Counted from the first letter of the stretch, positions 1 through 10,342 are shown. The stretch is 38,352 bases of DNA from Clostridiales bacterium (GCA_012839235.1 DUNS01000140.1:1-38352); one strand, 5' to 3'. The notes: a model not told the origin generated them from the sequence alone. Numbers and translations: made by a program.

Positions 1-3000
1 ATAGTAATGGTGATACTATACCAAAAATTTTAAAAAAGCAGCAAGTAATATTTACGGAAAAATTTAGCTATCCAATTAAAGGAAAGGATAAAAACCTAAC
101 CTTTAATGGTGTTAATTATGCCTATTTAAATTGGCATTACGAGTATACAAATCGCTCGCCTAAAAAAGATATTAATAGTTCACCTTCGAGTACGGACGAA
201 GTTTTAATTAATTCTCCTGATGCAATGCCAGGATCCGTATTAAAAGTTTATGTAGTGTATGACAAAGAAGATACTCCCCCTTATTATGTTGATGTAATCG
301 GTGAAACTGAAGATGGTAAAAAGCTAACAACCTTTGTTACAGGGGATGAAGTACAGCAATCATCTACATATAAATTTAAGCTTACTGAAAAGGATAAATT
401 CCTTCAGGATAAATACTATTATCATAATAAATGGTATCTAACCTATACGGATAATAAGACAGATAAACTAATTACAACTGAAATAAAACATATGGAAGAC
501 ATTTCACATACCATGCCAGATGCAAAGCCTGAATCTACTGCAACATTCCATATGATTTATGGACTGGATAAGCCAGGTGAAGCACCAATACCGACACCTG
601 AACCAGATCCTGATCCAGGATGGGAACCACCAACCATAGTTCCTCCACTTCCTGATTATAGATCCATGGCATTTACTAAAGTAACAGCCACTGGAAAGCT
701 TCGAGCAGATAAAAGGGGAAGTGAAAAGTTTGAAATAACAGAAGGAATACCAACGACAGAAAGTCTATACGGAGAGGTTAGGGCAACTGACTATTTACTT
801 GGATATAATTTCGTTAAAAAAGTAGGGTTGAAGTATTATCCTATCACTGTAAAAAAAGATTATATCCTTAAATGGGAAGCAGCGACACCAGAAGAAGCAC
901 TAGAGGAAGGACAGGAGCCACTACAGATTACAGAAACCGTAACAGTGGAACAAGTTATAACTGTACCTAGAGCTTATGGATATTGGGAAATTAAGAACCT
1001 AGATTATTATAATATCCAATCAGCTACTATCAATAATTATGCTTTACCAGATGGCAGCATTACCATAACACCTAATCTATCATATTATGAAGTACCTAGC
1101 ATAATCTATAAACATTCAAAAAGCGAAAGCTATCATATTATTCCACCTACACAAGCAAGTTCAGGAATTAGGTTACCTTCTAAAACTATAACTGGTGGAA
1201 CATCAAAGCCTACAATTCCAAAAGAAGATTTTACAAAAGAAGCTTATACAATGACTGGTAATATAAAGGTTAGATCTGACCGTGTAGTATATAACCAAAT
1301 TACAGTTATGAGTGATGAAATAAGAGATACAGAAGCACAAGACCTTAATATTTCACCTATTCAGCAGTGCTATACTACAATTAATGAAAACGTATTGTAT
1401 AAGCCTAATCAGATTATTGAAGCAACTAAGGAGAATGGCGATTACGGTACAACTGGAAATATTGTATATAGCTGCAAGACCTCTGATGTTTCTTCTCAGA
1501 ATAATAAGCTTTCTTATCCATTGAGAAATCTTAATAATGTAGTGATACATACCCCTGTTTTATGTGATCCAATTATAAAAGCAGATAATGATAAGTATGT
1601 CCAATTAATAGAACCAGATAAGAATGCTGTTCAATTGGTATTAGACAAAGACCCTAGTCTTTCTGATTTTACAGTTAAAATATCAAATACTGGCCTACAT
1701 AGTAATATGCCTGGATATTATACAAGAGATTTTTCCAAGTCTCTTAGGGATCCTAATATTTCATATATTCAAGATATAAATGGCTTATTAAGAAATGAAC
1801 TTAAGTTTCCCTTTGATGTGTACATTGATAAAGGAAATGATGGGGATATAACCAATGATGAATATATCAAGGCAGGAAGTTGGATTGTAATAGGACGAGC
1901 TACTCAAAGATTTTATTTGCCTATGTGGGTAGAAGAAGGTATTTATGAAGCTGATTTTAGAACTATAGCAGTTAACTGTGTTGGAACCATAGAAAATAGT
2001 GATAAATCAAAAATATATCTTACAGAGGAAGAAAAGAATACGAATAGATATAAATATGTTGCAACTGATAAAGCAACCTTTGAAGTCTCTGGCCGGATGT
2101 ATGGATTAACTATCTATGATCTAACCGACTATCCATTTTGGGAAGAAGCTTTTCGTGTACCAAAATCTTCTGACTTTAAAAAGTATCGTCCAGGTGAATT
2201 TCCTAATGGAACTAATAAGAAAAGTTATAGCAAAGATTATTATTATGATTATACATTAGGAACTAACGATCAGTATGGAAATGATACTGGAAGAGATATT
2301 AAGTATACATTTCCCTTGGTAAATGGTAGCCATCCATATTACAGAAACCAAGGAATATTAAAGACTGGATATATGGTACGATTCTCATTAGAAACTACTG
2401 GAACTATGTATACCGGTGGGAATTATATTTCAATAAAGCCAAGCTTTTATTTTGTAGATAAGGATGGTAAGAATAGAACTGCAGTAGATCTATATTACGA
2501 AGAGTCCTTTAATGGTAAAAATAATCCTCTTGTAAAGGTAGGAGGGGAATTAGATAAAACCAACATAAAGAAAGTAAGGACAGGAGATATAAACTTTGGT
2601 ATTCCTAAAGCAGAATTAGAGCAGACAGCAGATATACTAAAAATAAGATATGGTAATTTTATATGGCAAACTGAACCAATGTATACATTCGGACAAATAC
2701 GTTTGACAGATGCTTTTCGTACCTTTGTAGGTAATAACTATACTAATACCATAAAATCCTTAGATTCCTATAAGAGTGTTAAAGATAATGGTATTACAGA
2801 AGCAGATATGATAAAAAGGAAACAACGTTGGTATGGTACATATTACATTCCAAATCGTGTACATGCTGTTAAAAAGGGATATGATGTATACGATTACTCT
2901 CGTAAATATGGTATTGATTATTCAGAGGATTTTTGGCTTAGAGATGGCTATATAATAGTTAATTTTACTATTATAGCTATGGATGTAAATAGTAAGGCTC

Positions 3001-3188
3001 GTTTGAGCTATATAAACCCTGATAATTATAAAAACAACGGAAATTGCTCTATGTGGGTAATGGAAGGGCCTCCATTAGAAAAACAAAGCTATAAAGGTCC
3101 AAAATTCAAGTTTTATGCAGGAGATTTTATTATTTACTATGGAAATAAAAAAGCCAGTGATGATTATTCCGGTGGTGCAATTTATTAA
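1..3188 (+). CDS. Large probable secreted/surface hypothetical protein, 5' end outside the window
   Basis: The frame of the 225..3188 ORF stays open back to position 3 (SNGDTIPKILKKQQVIFTEKFSYPIKGKD...), so the Met at 225 is probably internal. Contains a Pro-rich linker (PTPEPDPDPGWEPPTIVPPLPDY) and many Tyr/Asn/Asp-rich beta-like segments. Family not identified with certainty. Confidence 0.8.
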   Translation, partial: SNGDTIPKILKKQQVIFTEKFSYPIKGKDKNLTFNGVNYAYLNWHYEYTNRSPKKDINSSPSSTDEVLINSPDAMPGSVLKVYVVYDKEDTPPYYVDVIGETEDGKKLTTFVTGDEVQQSSTYKFKLTEKDKFLQDKYYYHNKWYLTYTDNKTDKLITTEIKHMEDISHTMPDAKPESTATFHMIYGLDKPGEAPIPTPEPDPDPGWEPPTIVPPLPDYRSMAFTKVTATGKLRADKRGSEKFEITEGIPTTESLYGEVRATDYLLGYNFVKKVGLKYYPITVKKDYILKWEAATPEEALEEGQEPLQITETVTVEQVITVPRAYGYWEIKNLDYYNIQSATINNYALPDGSITITPNLSYYEVPSIIYKHSKSESYHIIPPTQASSGIRLPSKTITGGTSKPTIPKEDFTKEAYTMTGNIKVRSDRVVYNQITVMSDEIRDTEAQDLNISPIQQCYTTINENVLYKPNQIIEATKENGDYGTTGNIVYSCKTSDVSSQNNKLSYPLRNLNNVVIHTPVLCDPIIKADNDKYVQLIEPDKNAVQLVLDKDPSLSDFTVKISNTGLHSNMPGYYTRDFSKSLRDPNISYIQDINGLLRNELKFPFDVYIDKGNDGDITNDEYIKAGSWIVIGRATQRFYLPMWVEEGIYEADFRTIAVNCVGTIENSDKSKIYLTEEEKNTNRYKYVATDKATFEVSGRMYGLTIYDLTDYPFWEEAFRVPKSSDFKKYRPGEFPNGTNKKSYSKDYYYDYTLGTNDQYGNDTGRDIKYTFPLVNGSHPYYRNQGILKTGYMVRFSLETTGTMYTGGNYISIKPSFYFVDKDGKNRTAVDLYYEESFNGKNNPLVKVGGELDKTNIKKVRTGDINFGIPKAELEQTADILKIRYGNFIWQTEPMYTFGQIRLTDAFRTFVGNNYTNTIKSLDSYKSVKDNGITEADMIKRKQRWYGTYYIPNRVHAVKKGYDVYDYSRKYGIDYSEDFWLRDGYIIVNFTIIAMDVNSKARLSYINPDNYKNNGNCSMWVMEGPPLEKQSYKGPKFKFYAGDFIIYYGNKKASDDYSGGAIY

Positions 3189-3411
3189 GTACTTTAGATA
3201 TGTTAAATTAAACTGTCCTTATCTAGACTAAGGAAAAAACCAAAGATACAGACATAACAGGGTTAGAATTATTTGATAAATACCTAGTTTATAATTTGAT
3301 TATGAAGATTGTATAATAGAGTAAAGTATTATATACTGTAAAAACCAATGTATTTGAAACTGAATACAGAGTATTATAAAAACTATTATAAGAATCTTAG
3401 GAGGACATAAT

Positions 3412-3783
3412 ATGAAGTTCACATTTGCCCATAATAATATCAATGTTGTAAACCTTGAGGCTTCCCTTAAGTTTTATGAGGAGGCTTTAGGATTAACTGA
3501 AACATCTAGAATAACCCCTGAGGATGGTAGTTTTATCATCGTATATTTAGGAGATGGTCAGACAAACCACAAGTTAGAATTAACCTGGCTAAGGGATTGG
3601 GATAGACCTTATAATCTAGGAGATAACGAATTCCACTTGGCATTTGTTGTAGATGATTACGAAGAAGCATTAAAGAAGCATAAGGAAATGGATTGTGTTT
3701 GCTTTGAAAATCCTGAGATGGGAATCTACTTTATTAATGATCCTGATGGTTATTGGTTGGAAGTGCTACCAAGTAAAAAATAA
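3412..3783 (+). CDS. gloA: VOC family / lactoylglutathione lyase-like protein
   Basis: aggagg RBS upstream. Glyoxalase-like pattern: MKFTFAHNNINVVNLEASLKFYEEALGL, NEFHLAFVVDD, YFINDPDGYWLEVLP. Confidence 0.85.
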   Translation: MKFTFAHNNINVVNLEASLKFYEEALGLTETSRITPEDGSFIIVYLGDGQTNHKLELTWLRDWDRPYNLGDNEFHLAFVVDDYEEALKKHKEMDCVCFENPEMGIYFINDPDGYWLEVLPSKK

Positions 3784-3961
3784 TAATGAAGAGATAGAAT
3801 ATGTAACGTGAGCTTGAACTTTCTGAGAAAGAAATTAAGTTAGTAATAATAAAGGGTCAAAACTATCTCTTGGTAAGTTAAGAGAGCAATATGAAGTTTA
3901 AGCTCATATAACTCAAGGTGCAGAAGAGCATTTGGACAATATTTTGAACATATTATAAATT

Positions 3962-4012
3962 ATATAGAAAATCTCCCACTAGATCCTTAGTCTAGTGGGA
4001 GATTTTCTATAT
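3962..4012. terminator. Bidirectional rho-independent-type terminator hairpin
   Basis: Perfect 22-bp inverted repeat atatagaaaatctcccactaga / tctagtgggagattttctatat with 7-nt loop, between convergent genes. Confidence 0.85.
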
Positions 4013-4022
4013 AACTATATTC

Positions 4023-4568
4023 CTACAACAATTCTTTAACTCTATCACCTACTATAAACATATCTTCTGTAGGTTCAAATCTTGATACTATGTTTCCTTT
4101 TCTATCAATTAAGAACTTCGTAAAGTTCCACTTGATATCAGGGTTGTTTTTATAGTTTGGATCTTCCTTTGATAACATCTCATCTAGAACTGAAGTAAGC
4201 TTATGGTGCTCATCAAATCCTTCGAAGCCCTTCTGGCTCTTTAAGTAAGTGTAAAGTGGATGTTCATTCTCACCGTTAACCTCTATCTTTGAGAAAGAAG
4301 GGAAGGTAACACCATAATTGGTTTCACAGAATGATTGAATTTCCTCATCAGTTCCTGGAGCTTGATTACCAAACTGGTTACATGGGAAGTCGAGAATTAC
4401 TAAACCTTCACCATTATATCTGTCATACATTTCTTGAAGCGCGCTGTATTGAGGAGTAAACCCACATTGAGTAGCTGTATTCACTATTAATAATACCTTA
4501 TCCTTATAATGTGACAGGGACACTTCATTACCATGTCTGTCCTTAACTTTAAAATCATATACTGTCAT
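4023..4568 (-). CDS. Glutathione peroxidase family protein (Cys type)
   Basis: NTATQCGFTPQYSALQEMYDRY, LDFPCNQFGNQAPG, IKWNFTKFLID motifs. Start placed at MTVYDFKVKD (4568), preceded by a ggagg RBS, instead of the longer ORF start at 4625. Confidence 0.93.
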   Translation of the reverse strand: MTVYDFKVKDRHGNEVSLSHYKDKVLLIVNTATQCGFTPQYSALQEMYDRYNGEGLVILDFPCNQFGNQAPGTDEEIQSFCETNYGVTFPSFSKIEVNGENEHPLYTYLKSQKGFEGFDEHHKLTSVLDEMLSKEDPNYKNNPDIKWNFTKFLIDRKGNIVSRFEPTEDMFIVGDRVKELL

Positions 4569-4996
4569 AATTATACCTCCATATAAACAATAATTTCTAT
4601 TTGAAGAAATCATAACTTGTGCCAAATGAGTTGGATTGCCAATCCATCTTACATATCAATATATAGTTGTTTGTAAATTAATCTTACACAACATATATTA
4701 CAATGTCAATGTTTATATTATACCCAAGGATATTATATGTCATTAGACTGATAATATATGGAAAGGCCATAACATCAGTTTTTCTTTACTATTATGACCC
4801 TTTTGTGGTAATATTAAGGTTCCAAAGAAACTGCATGGAGATTAATATAATGTAATTTTATAGTATTAGAGATGGAGTTAATAATTAGGGTTTTTTGGAT
4901 AGAAAGTTTGTAGGCTATTGTGAATAAAGCATCTGCAATATGAACTTGGAACGCAGTGTGAACAAAGCCCACGCAGAAGAAAGGCATGGTATTTTT

Positions 4997-6319
4997 ATGA
5001 GAATGTATGATTTGATTGAGAAAAAGAAGCATGGAGAGGAATTAACCAAAGACGAGATCATGGCAATGATCAAGGGTTATGTCGATGGTAGTGTACCTGA
5101 TTACCAGATGTCTTCTATGCTAATGGCAATTTATTTTCAAGGAATGACAGAGGAGGAGACAGCTAATCTGACTATAGCGATGGCTCATTCTGGTGATATG
5201 GTTGATCTGTCAGGAATTGAAGGAATTAAAGTAGATAAACATAGTACAGGTGGTGTTGGCGATAAGACAACTCTTGTGATTGCACCTATGGTTGCAGCTT
5301 GTGGTGGAAAGATAGCTAAGATGTCAGGCAAGGGTCTTGGACACACAGGTGGTACCATTGATAAGATGGAAGCCATACCAGGAATGAGAACAGCCCTAAC
5401 TCAAGAAGAGTTTTTCTCTACTGTTAATAAGATTGGCTTAAGCGTTGTTGGACAGTCTGGTAACCTTGCTCCTGCTGATAAGAAGCTATATGCCCTTAGG
5501 GATGTTACAGCAACGGTTGACAGTATACCTCTTATATCATCATCTATTATGAGTAAGAAGTTGGCAGCAGGTAGTGATAGCATTCTTCTGGATGTAAAAA
5601 CTGGAAGTGGTGCATTTATGAGGACACTGGATGATTCTATTGAGCTGGCCAAACGAATGGTAGCTATAGGGGAGCATGCTGGTAGAAGGACTATTGCAGT
5701 TATTACCGATATGGATATTCCTCTTGGTAATGGAATTGGTAACTCTATTGAGGTTAAGGAGGCTATTGAAACCCTTAAAGGTCATGGCCCTAAAGACTTT
5801 ACAGAGGTATGTATTATATTAGCAACCAACATGCTTTACCTATCAGGGAAAGGTGATCTTGACCATTGCAGGAATATGGTAGAAGAATCAATTAGGAATG
5901 GTTCTGCTCTTTCAAAGCTAGCTGCCATGGTAGAAGCTCAAGGGGGAGATTCCTCTGTAATATATGATCCTGATAAGTTCGAGAAGGAGAAGTATACCTA
6001 TGAGGTGAAATCTACTGAAGAAGGATATGTAAGCCATATGAACACGGAGCAATGTGGTATTGCATCTATGGTCCTTGGTGCAGGTAGAGAAACAGTTGAT
6101 AGTGTATTAGACTATTCTGCAGGTATTGTCTTAAAGAAGAAGACAGGAGACTTAGTTAAGGTGGGAGATACCTTAGCTGTACTTTATGCTTCCAAAGCAG
6201 AGCTATTTGATAAGTCAGAGGAAATCCTAAGGAATGCTTATACTTTCTCCAGTGAACCTGTTATTAGCAGACCTTTGGTTCTAGCTAAGGTTACAATAGA
6301 TGGTGTTGAAAAGTATTAA
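4997..6319 (+). CDS. pdp: Pyrimidine-nucleoside phosphorylase
   Basis: MRMYDLIEKKKHGEELTKDEI, KVDKHSTGGVGDKTTLVIAPMVAACGGKIAKMSGKGLGHTGGTIDKMEAIPG, DVKTGSGAFM are characteristic of thymidine/pyrimidine nucleoside phosphorylases. The first 19 codons of the ORF (4940) look like upstream artefact. Confidence 0.95.
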   Translation: MRMYDLIEKKKHGEELTKDEIMAMIKGYVDGSVPDYQMSSMLMAIYFQGMTEEETANLTIAMAHSGDMVDLSGIEGIKVDKHSTGGVGDKTTLVIAPMVAACGGKIAKMSGKGLGHTGGTIDKMEAIPGMRTALTQEEFFSTVNKIGLSVVGQSGNLAPADKKLYALRDVTATVDSIPLISSSIMSKKLAAGSDSILLDVKTGSGAFMRTLDDSIELAKRMVAIGEHAGRRTIAVITDMDIPLGNGIGNSIEVKEAIETLKGHGPKDFTEVCIILATNMLYLSGKGDLDHCRNMVEESIRNGSALSKLAAMVEAQGGDSSVIYDPDKFEKEKYTYEVKSTEEGYVSHMNTEQCGIASMVLGAGRETVDSVLDYSAGIVLKKKTGDLVKVGDTLAVLYASKAELFDKSEEILRNAYTFSSEPVISRPLVLAKVTIDGVEKY

Positions 6320-6430
6320 TAGCTTTATATATGTGATTTAATCACATTGTTCAAGTCCTTCATGTAGTATGATAAGCTAGCTGTTTGCATAACTATTAAC
6401 AGACTATTACATGATACTGAACTGGAGAGT

Positions 6431-6655
6431 GTGATTATGGCTAAGGCTAGGAAGAAGGCAGTGGTACTACGCCCAGAGTGTGTGGCATGCGGAAGTTGTC
6501 TAAAGGCATGCAGATATAATGCAATTACAATATTTCACGGGATATATGCAAAGATAGATGAAGACCTTTGTATAGGCTGTGGTAAATGTACGAAAGCATG
6601 TCCTGCTTCAGTTATTAGATTGGAGGCAAGAGATGTTGAAACGGTACAAAGGTAA
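6431..6655 (+). CDS. 2x[4Fe-4S] ferredoxin-type protein
   Basis: Two clusters: CVACGSCLKAC and CIGCGKCTKAC. Start could be 6431 or 6437. Confidence 0.88.
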   Translation: MIMAKARKKAVVLRPECVACGSCLKACRYNAITIFHGIYAKIDEDLCIGCGKCTKACPASVIRLEARDVETVQR

Positions 6656-7259
6656 GAATGGAAAAAGTAAAAAGAAATGGTATGAGTACTTGTGGATATT
6701 CTCATCTATTTATATCCTATTAGGATTTGTTAACATACTATTTGCATGGCTTGGGCTTATATGCTTTATGCTGCCCTTGGGAATTTCAATATTTAAGGGA
6801 AGTAAATCCTATTGTAATTACTATTGTGGCCGTGGACAACTAATTGACCTTTTGGGTAGTAAGCTTAAGCTTTCTAGGAAGAAAGATATTCCTAGGTTTA
6901 TTCGAAGTAAGTGGTTTAGATATGGATTTTTAGTGTTTTTCTTAGGGATGTTTAGCATAATGTTATACAATACTTACCTTGTTTTTGCAGGTGTAGGAGA
7001 GCTTAGGGAGGTAATTACATTATTATGGACCTTCAAGCTACCTTGGAGTTGGGCTAACACTATTGATGCTGTTCATCCAGGAGTGACCCAGTTTGCATTT
7101 GGATTTTATAGTGTTATGCTTACATCTACAATCCTTGCATTATCTACTATGGTTCTTTTCAAACCTAGATCATGGTGCGTTTATTGTCCTATGGGAACTA
7201 TGACACAGACCATATGTAAGATAAAGAATAAGAAGATCATTGAAGATGACATGACCTAG
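6633..7259 (+). CDS. 4Fe-4S-binding membrane protein (NapH/polyferredoxin-like)
   Basis: Start re-assigned to MLKRYKGKNGK (6633), overlapping the ferredoxin 3' end. Hydrophobic helices plus cysteine motifs CNYYCGRGQL and CVYCPMGTMTQTIC. Confidence 0.8.
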   Translation: MLKRYKGKNGKSKKKWYEYLWIFSSIYILLGFVNILFAWLGLICFMLPLGISIFKGSKSYCNYYCGRGQLIDLLGSKLKLSRKKDIPRFIRSKWFRYGFLVFFLGMFSIMLYNTYLVFAGVGELREVITLLWTFKLPWSWANTIDAVHPGVTQFAFGFYSVMLTSTILALSTMVLFKPRSWCVYCPMGTMTQTICKIKNKKIIEDDMT

Positions 7260-7269
7260 CAAAGATAAA

Positions 7270-7314
7270 AATAGGTATCTGAAACAATATATAATGTTGT
7301 TTCAGATACCTATT
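7270..7314. terminator. Bidirectional terminator hairpin
   Basis: Perfect 18-bp inverted repeat aataggtatctgaaacaa / ttgtttcagatacctatt between convergent genes. Confidence 0.8.
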
Positions 7315-7331
7315 ATATTAGTCTGAATATT

Positions 7332-8630
7332 TTAATCATCAGCGTATTCCTGATCCACTTCCCCATTATCATTTGTCTCAGGGGTGAGAAGGATGTGTAT
7401 CTTATCGATACGATTTTTATCAACTGCAGCTACCGTATAAGTAGCAATACCCTCAGTGATGGTTTCACCTTCTTCAGGTAGATGATCTAATAAATAGATA
7501 ACATGACCTGCAATTGAATCATAATCTTCAGATTCAATATTTAGACCAAGGGTTTCATTGATATCAAATATCTTTGTATTACCATCAACTATATACTCAA
7601 ATTCAGTAACTGACTGAATACTATCTACTTCATCATAATCATATTCATCACGGATTTCTCCTACTATTTCCTCAAGCAAGTCTTCAATGGTTATAAGACC
7701 AGCAGTAGTACCATATTCATCAAGAACAATGGCCATAGCGATAGAAGCATTACGCATTTCTATTAGCAGTTCTGAGGTTTTCTTAAACTCATAGGTGAAG
7801 AAAGCATCTCTAATTATATCTGTTATATGAAAATCATCTTTCTTTCCTGTGAAAAAGAACAAATCCTTAAGGTTGACTATACCAATTACGTTATCTCTAG
7901 AATCTGAATAAACAGGAAGCCTAGTGTATTTATCCTCTGCAAAAGCTTCTATAAGCTCATCATAGGTATATTCAACATTGGCGAAGGACATATCTGTTCT
8001 AGGAACCATAACATCTTTTGCTAATGAATCACCAAAATCAACCACGTTGGTGATCATTCTTTTTTCTTCTGTTTCAATCACACCTTCATCGTGGCTAACA
8101 TCAAGTAGTTCACGTAAGTCACTTTCAGTAATCGATGCTGGAGCAAGCTTTGGATTAACTCCAAATATAAACATGGTTCCCTTGGTAAGGGCAGTCATAA
8201 TAAAAATTAAAGGTGTAAGAAGTTTTGTCAACAACAAAATCGGGGCAGCAATGGCAAGAGAAAGTTTCTCTGCGTAAATAGAAGATATTGCTTTAGGCGT
8301 TAATTCTGTCAAAGCAAGGAAGATAAGTATGAAAATGCCTATGATAATAGTAATCCATCTATTTTGAAAATGCTCTACCACAAGGGTAGTAGCCAAAGCT
8401 ACAGCAGATAGATTAACAATGCTATTACTTATTAGTAGTGTGTTCTGCATCTTACTAGGTTCTTCAATAAGCTTACTTGCAGTTTTAGCACCTCTTATTT
8501 CTTCATCTGCTAAGCTTCTAATTCTAAATTTGTTAGTTGATAATAGTGCTGTTTGTGCTGCACTTAGAAAAGCAGATAAAATCAATAATACAAACAATAT
8601 AATCAGTTTCGCGGCGTCACTGGGGTCCAA
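7332..8630 (-). CDS. Hemolysin family / CNNM-CBS-CorC domain membrane protein
   Basis: N-terminal DUF21-type helices (LSAFLSAAQTALLSTNKFRI), CBS pair (VMVPRTDM..., YGTTAGLITIEDLLEEIVGEIRDEYD) and C-terminal CorC/HlyC-like domain. Confidence 0.93.
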   Translation of the reverse strand: MDPSDAAKLIILFVLLILSAFLSAAQTALLSTNKFRIRSLADEEIRGAKTASKLIEEPSKMQNTLLISNSIVNLSAVALATTLVVEHFQNRWITIIIGIFILIFLALTELTPKAISSIYAEKLSLAIAAPILLLTKLLTPLIFIMTALTKGTMFIFGVNPKLAPASITESDLRELLDVSHDEGVIETEEKRMITNVVDFGDSLAKDVMVPRTDMSFANVEYTYDELIEAFAEDKYTRLPVYSDSRDNVIGIVNLKDLFFFTGKKDDFHITDIIRDAFFTYEFKKTSELLIEMRNASIAMAIVLDEYGTTAGLITIEDLLEEIVGEIRDEYDYDEVDSIQSVTEFEYIVDGNTKIFDINETLGLNIESEDYDSIAGHVIYLLDHLPEEGETITEGIATYTVAAVDKNRIDKIHILLTPETNDNGEVDQEYADD

Positions 8631-8996
8631 TTCATCATCTCCTATATAATTTTTATTATCAATCCAATCATGTGGATTAAATACACAAAAAGTGCCGAAA
8701 GTTCTTGATTATGATTTCTAATATTACAGGAATATAATAGAAAAGTCAATGTCCTGGGTCTATAATATAATTGTTATGAGCCCTCAAGAGATGTGGCGGG
8801 AATATAAAACTAAATAACACTAAATAATGCTATTATTGTTTCATGTTTTCTATTGAGATTTATGGGAAAAAGGTGTAATATTGCTTTTGTAGTTTTGTTT
8901 TAGTACAATTAATATTATGTATTTAATGATAGCTATACATTTTGGCATGAAGTATTTTATGAATATTACTTGTCTTATTGCTTTAGGAGGAATGAA

Positions 8997-9614
8997 ATGA
9001 GAAAAAAATCTCATATATCACTGGCAAAGTACCTTGTTACCAACATAAATGTTGACGAGCTACATGACCACAAGAAAGCGTTTTATCTAGGGAGTATCCT
9101 ACCTGACTTGAAACCATCCTTTTTAACTAAAAGACACACAATTGATGAGACATTTAAAACTTTGATAAAGGAAATAAAAAAGATAACTATAGATTATGAT
9201 ATAGAGCAAGGGATTAACGGATATTTTGCAAGACATCTGGGAGTAATAACCCACTATCTAGCAGACTATTTTACATTTCCCCATAATTCTGATTATCCAG
9301 GCACTTTAAAAGAGCATATGCACTATGAAAATCAATTGAAGTTTTCATTAAGAAAATACGTAAAAAGAGCCGAGATACAAAGGGAGCGTATTAAGGATAA
9401 AAATTTCTTATCTGTTGAAGACATACTTGCCTTTATACGAGAAGCCCATTCAGAGTATATGAATAGCTTAAAGAATATTAAGGTTGATTTACAATATATC
9501 GTTGATTTATGTTATAGGGTAGTTGATGCAATAATCTTCTTCTTTGAATTTACATATGGAAAACTTAAAGCAGCTAGAAATCAAAGCCTTGTGGCAGGTT
9601 ATATGAACATATAA
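8997..9614 (+). CDS. Zinc-dependent phospholipase C family protein
   Basis: MRKKSHISLAKYLV, GSILPDLKPSF, HLGVITHYLADYFTFPH motifs. aggagg RBS immediately upstream of 8997. Confidence 0.75.
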   Translation: MRKKSHISLAKYLVTNINVDELHDHKKAFYLGSILPDLKPSFLTKRHTIDETFKTLIKEIKKITIDYDIEQGINGYFARHLGVITHYLADYFTFPHNSDYPGTLKEHMHYENQLKFSLRKYVKRAEIQRERIKDKNFLSVEDILAFIREAHSEYMNSLKNIKVDLQYIVDLCYRVVDAIIFFFEFTYGKLKAARNQSLVAGYMNI

Positions 9615-9628
9615 TTTAATATTATAAG

Positions 9629-9682
9629 AAAAGCATTTGCACTCCGTGATGATAATCTCATCTCATGAATGCAAATGCTTTT
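9629..9682. terminator. Bidirectional terminator hairpin
   Basis: Perfect 13-bp arms aaaagcatttgca / tgcaaatgctttt between convergent CDSs. Confidence 0.75.
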
Positions 9683-10342
9683 TTATAATACATTTTGTTC
9701 ATTTATTTTAAGTTCAAATACCATGTCTAATCTGTGGGCTGCCTTCTTGCATAGTAACATTCGATTTAAAAATATCTCAAAGTAATCCATAACCGGACTT
9801 ATAGAAGTATCAATTTTCAAAGACAGTTGGAACTTCTTTTTGTCAGGAGAAATGGTAACCTGTGATTCCTCTACTGCATAATTCACCCTATCATGAATAT
9901 CAAAAGAGGATAGATCCCTATTTCTCACTCTGCTTCGTCTCACATCGGTCTTATCAGCTAATATAAGGGCAGCAGCAATAGGATTAACAGGCACCGCAGT
10001 TCCTTCGTCATGATTACCTATAGCGGAGATTATAATGGCATTATCTTCAGGAGTAGCACCTAGTTGATCTAGGAGTCTAAAAGCCATGACAGCGCCACTC
10101 TGAGCATGCTCATCCCTATTAACAATATTACCAATATCGTGCATAAAGCTGGCAATCTGAGCCAGTTCTATATCCCTTTCTGAGTAATTAAGGGTGGAAA
10201 GAATGTACTTGGCAGTATCTGCAACTTTAGTTACATGGGCCAGACTATGGTCCGTATAACCCAACTCGGAAAGTGTAGCATCTGCCATTTTTATATAAGT
10301 CCTTATGGTTTCGTTCTTTTTAACATCTTTATATGTCAGCAT
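9683..10342 (-). CDS. HD-domain phosphohydrolase
   Basis: SLAHVTKVADTAKYIL, ASFMHDIGNIVNRDEHAQSGAVMAFRLL, ISAIGNHDEG, ALILADKTD: HD superfamily pattern. Confidence 0.85.
   Translation of the reverse strand: MLTYKDVKKNETIRTYIKMADATLSELGYTDHSLAHVTKVADTAKYILSTLNYSERDIELAQIASFMHDIGNIVNRDEHAQSGAVMAFRLLDQLGATPEDNAIIISAIGNHDEGTAVPVNPIAAALILADKTDVRRSRVRNRDLSSFDIHDRVNYAVEESQVTISPDKKKFQLSLKIDTSISPVMDYFEIFLNRMLLCKKAAHRLDMVFELKINEQNVL

Noticed and set aside
1353-1550. 65-aa minus-strand ORF inside the large surface protein gene
   Set aside because: Antisense, no RBS, composition reflects the complement of the coding strand.
4814-5032. 72-aa minus-strand ORF
   Set aside because: Antisense to the pdp start and upstream AT-rich DNA; no homology-like features.
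7978-8277. 99-aa and other plus-strand ORFs opposite the CBS/CorC gene
   Set aside because: Antisense shadow ORFs of a well-supported coding region.
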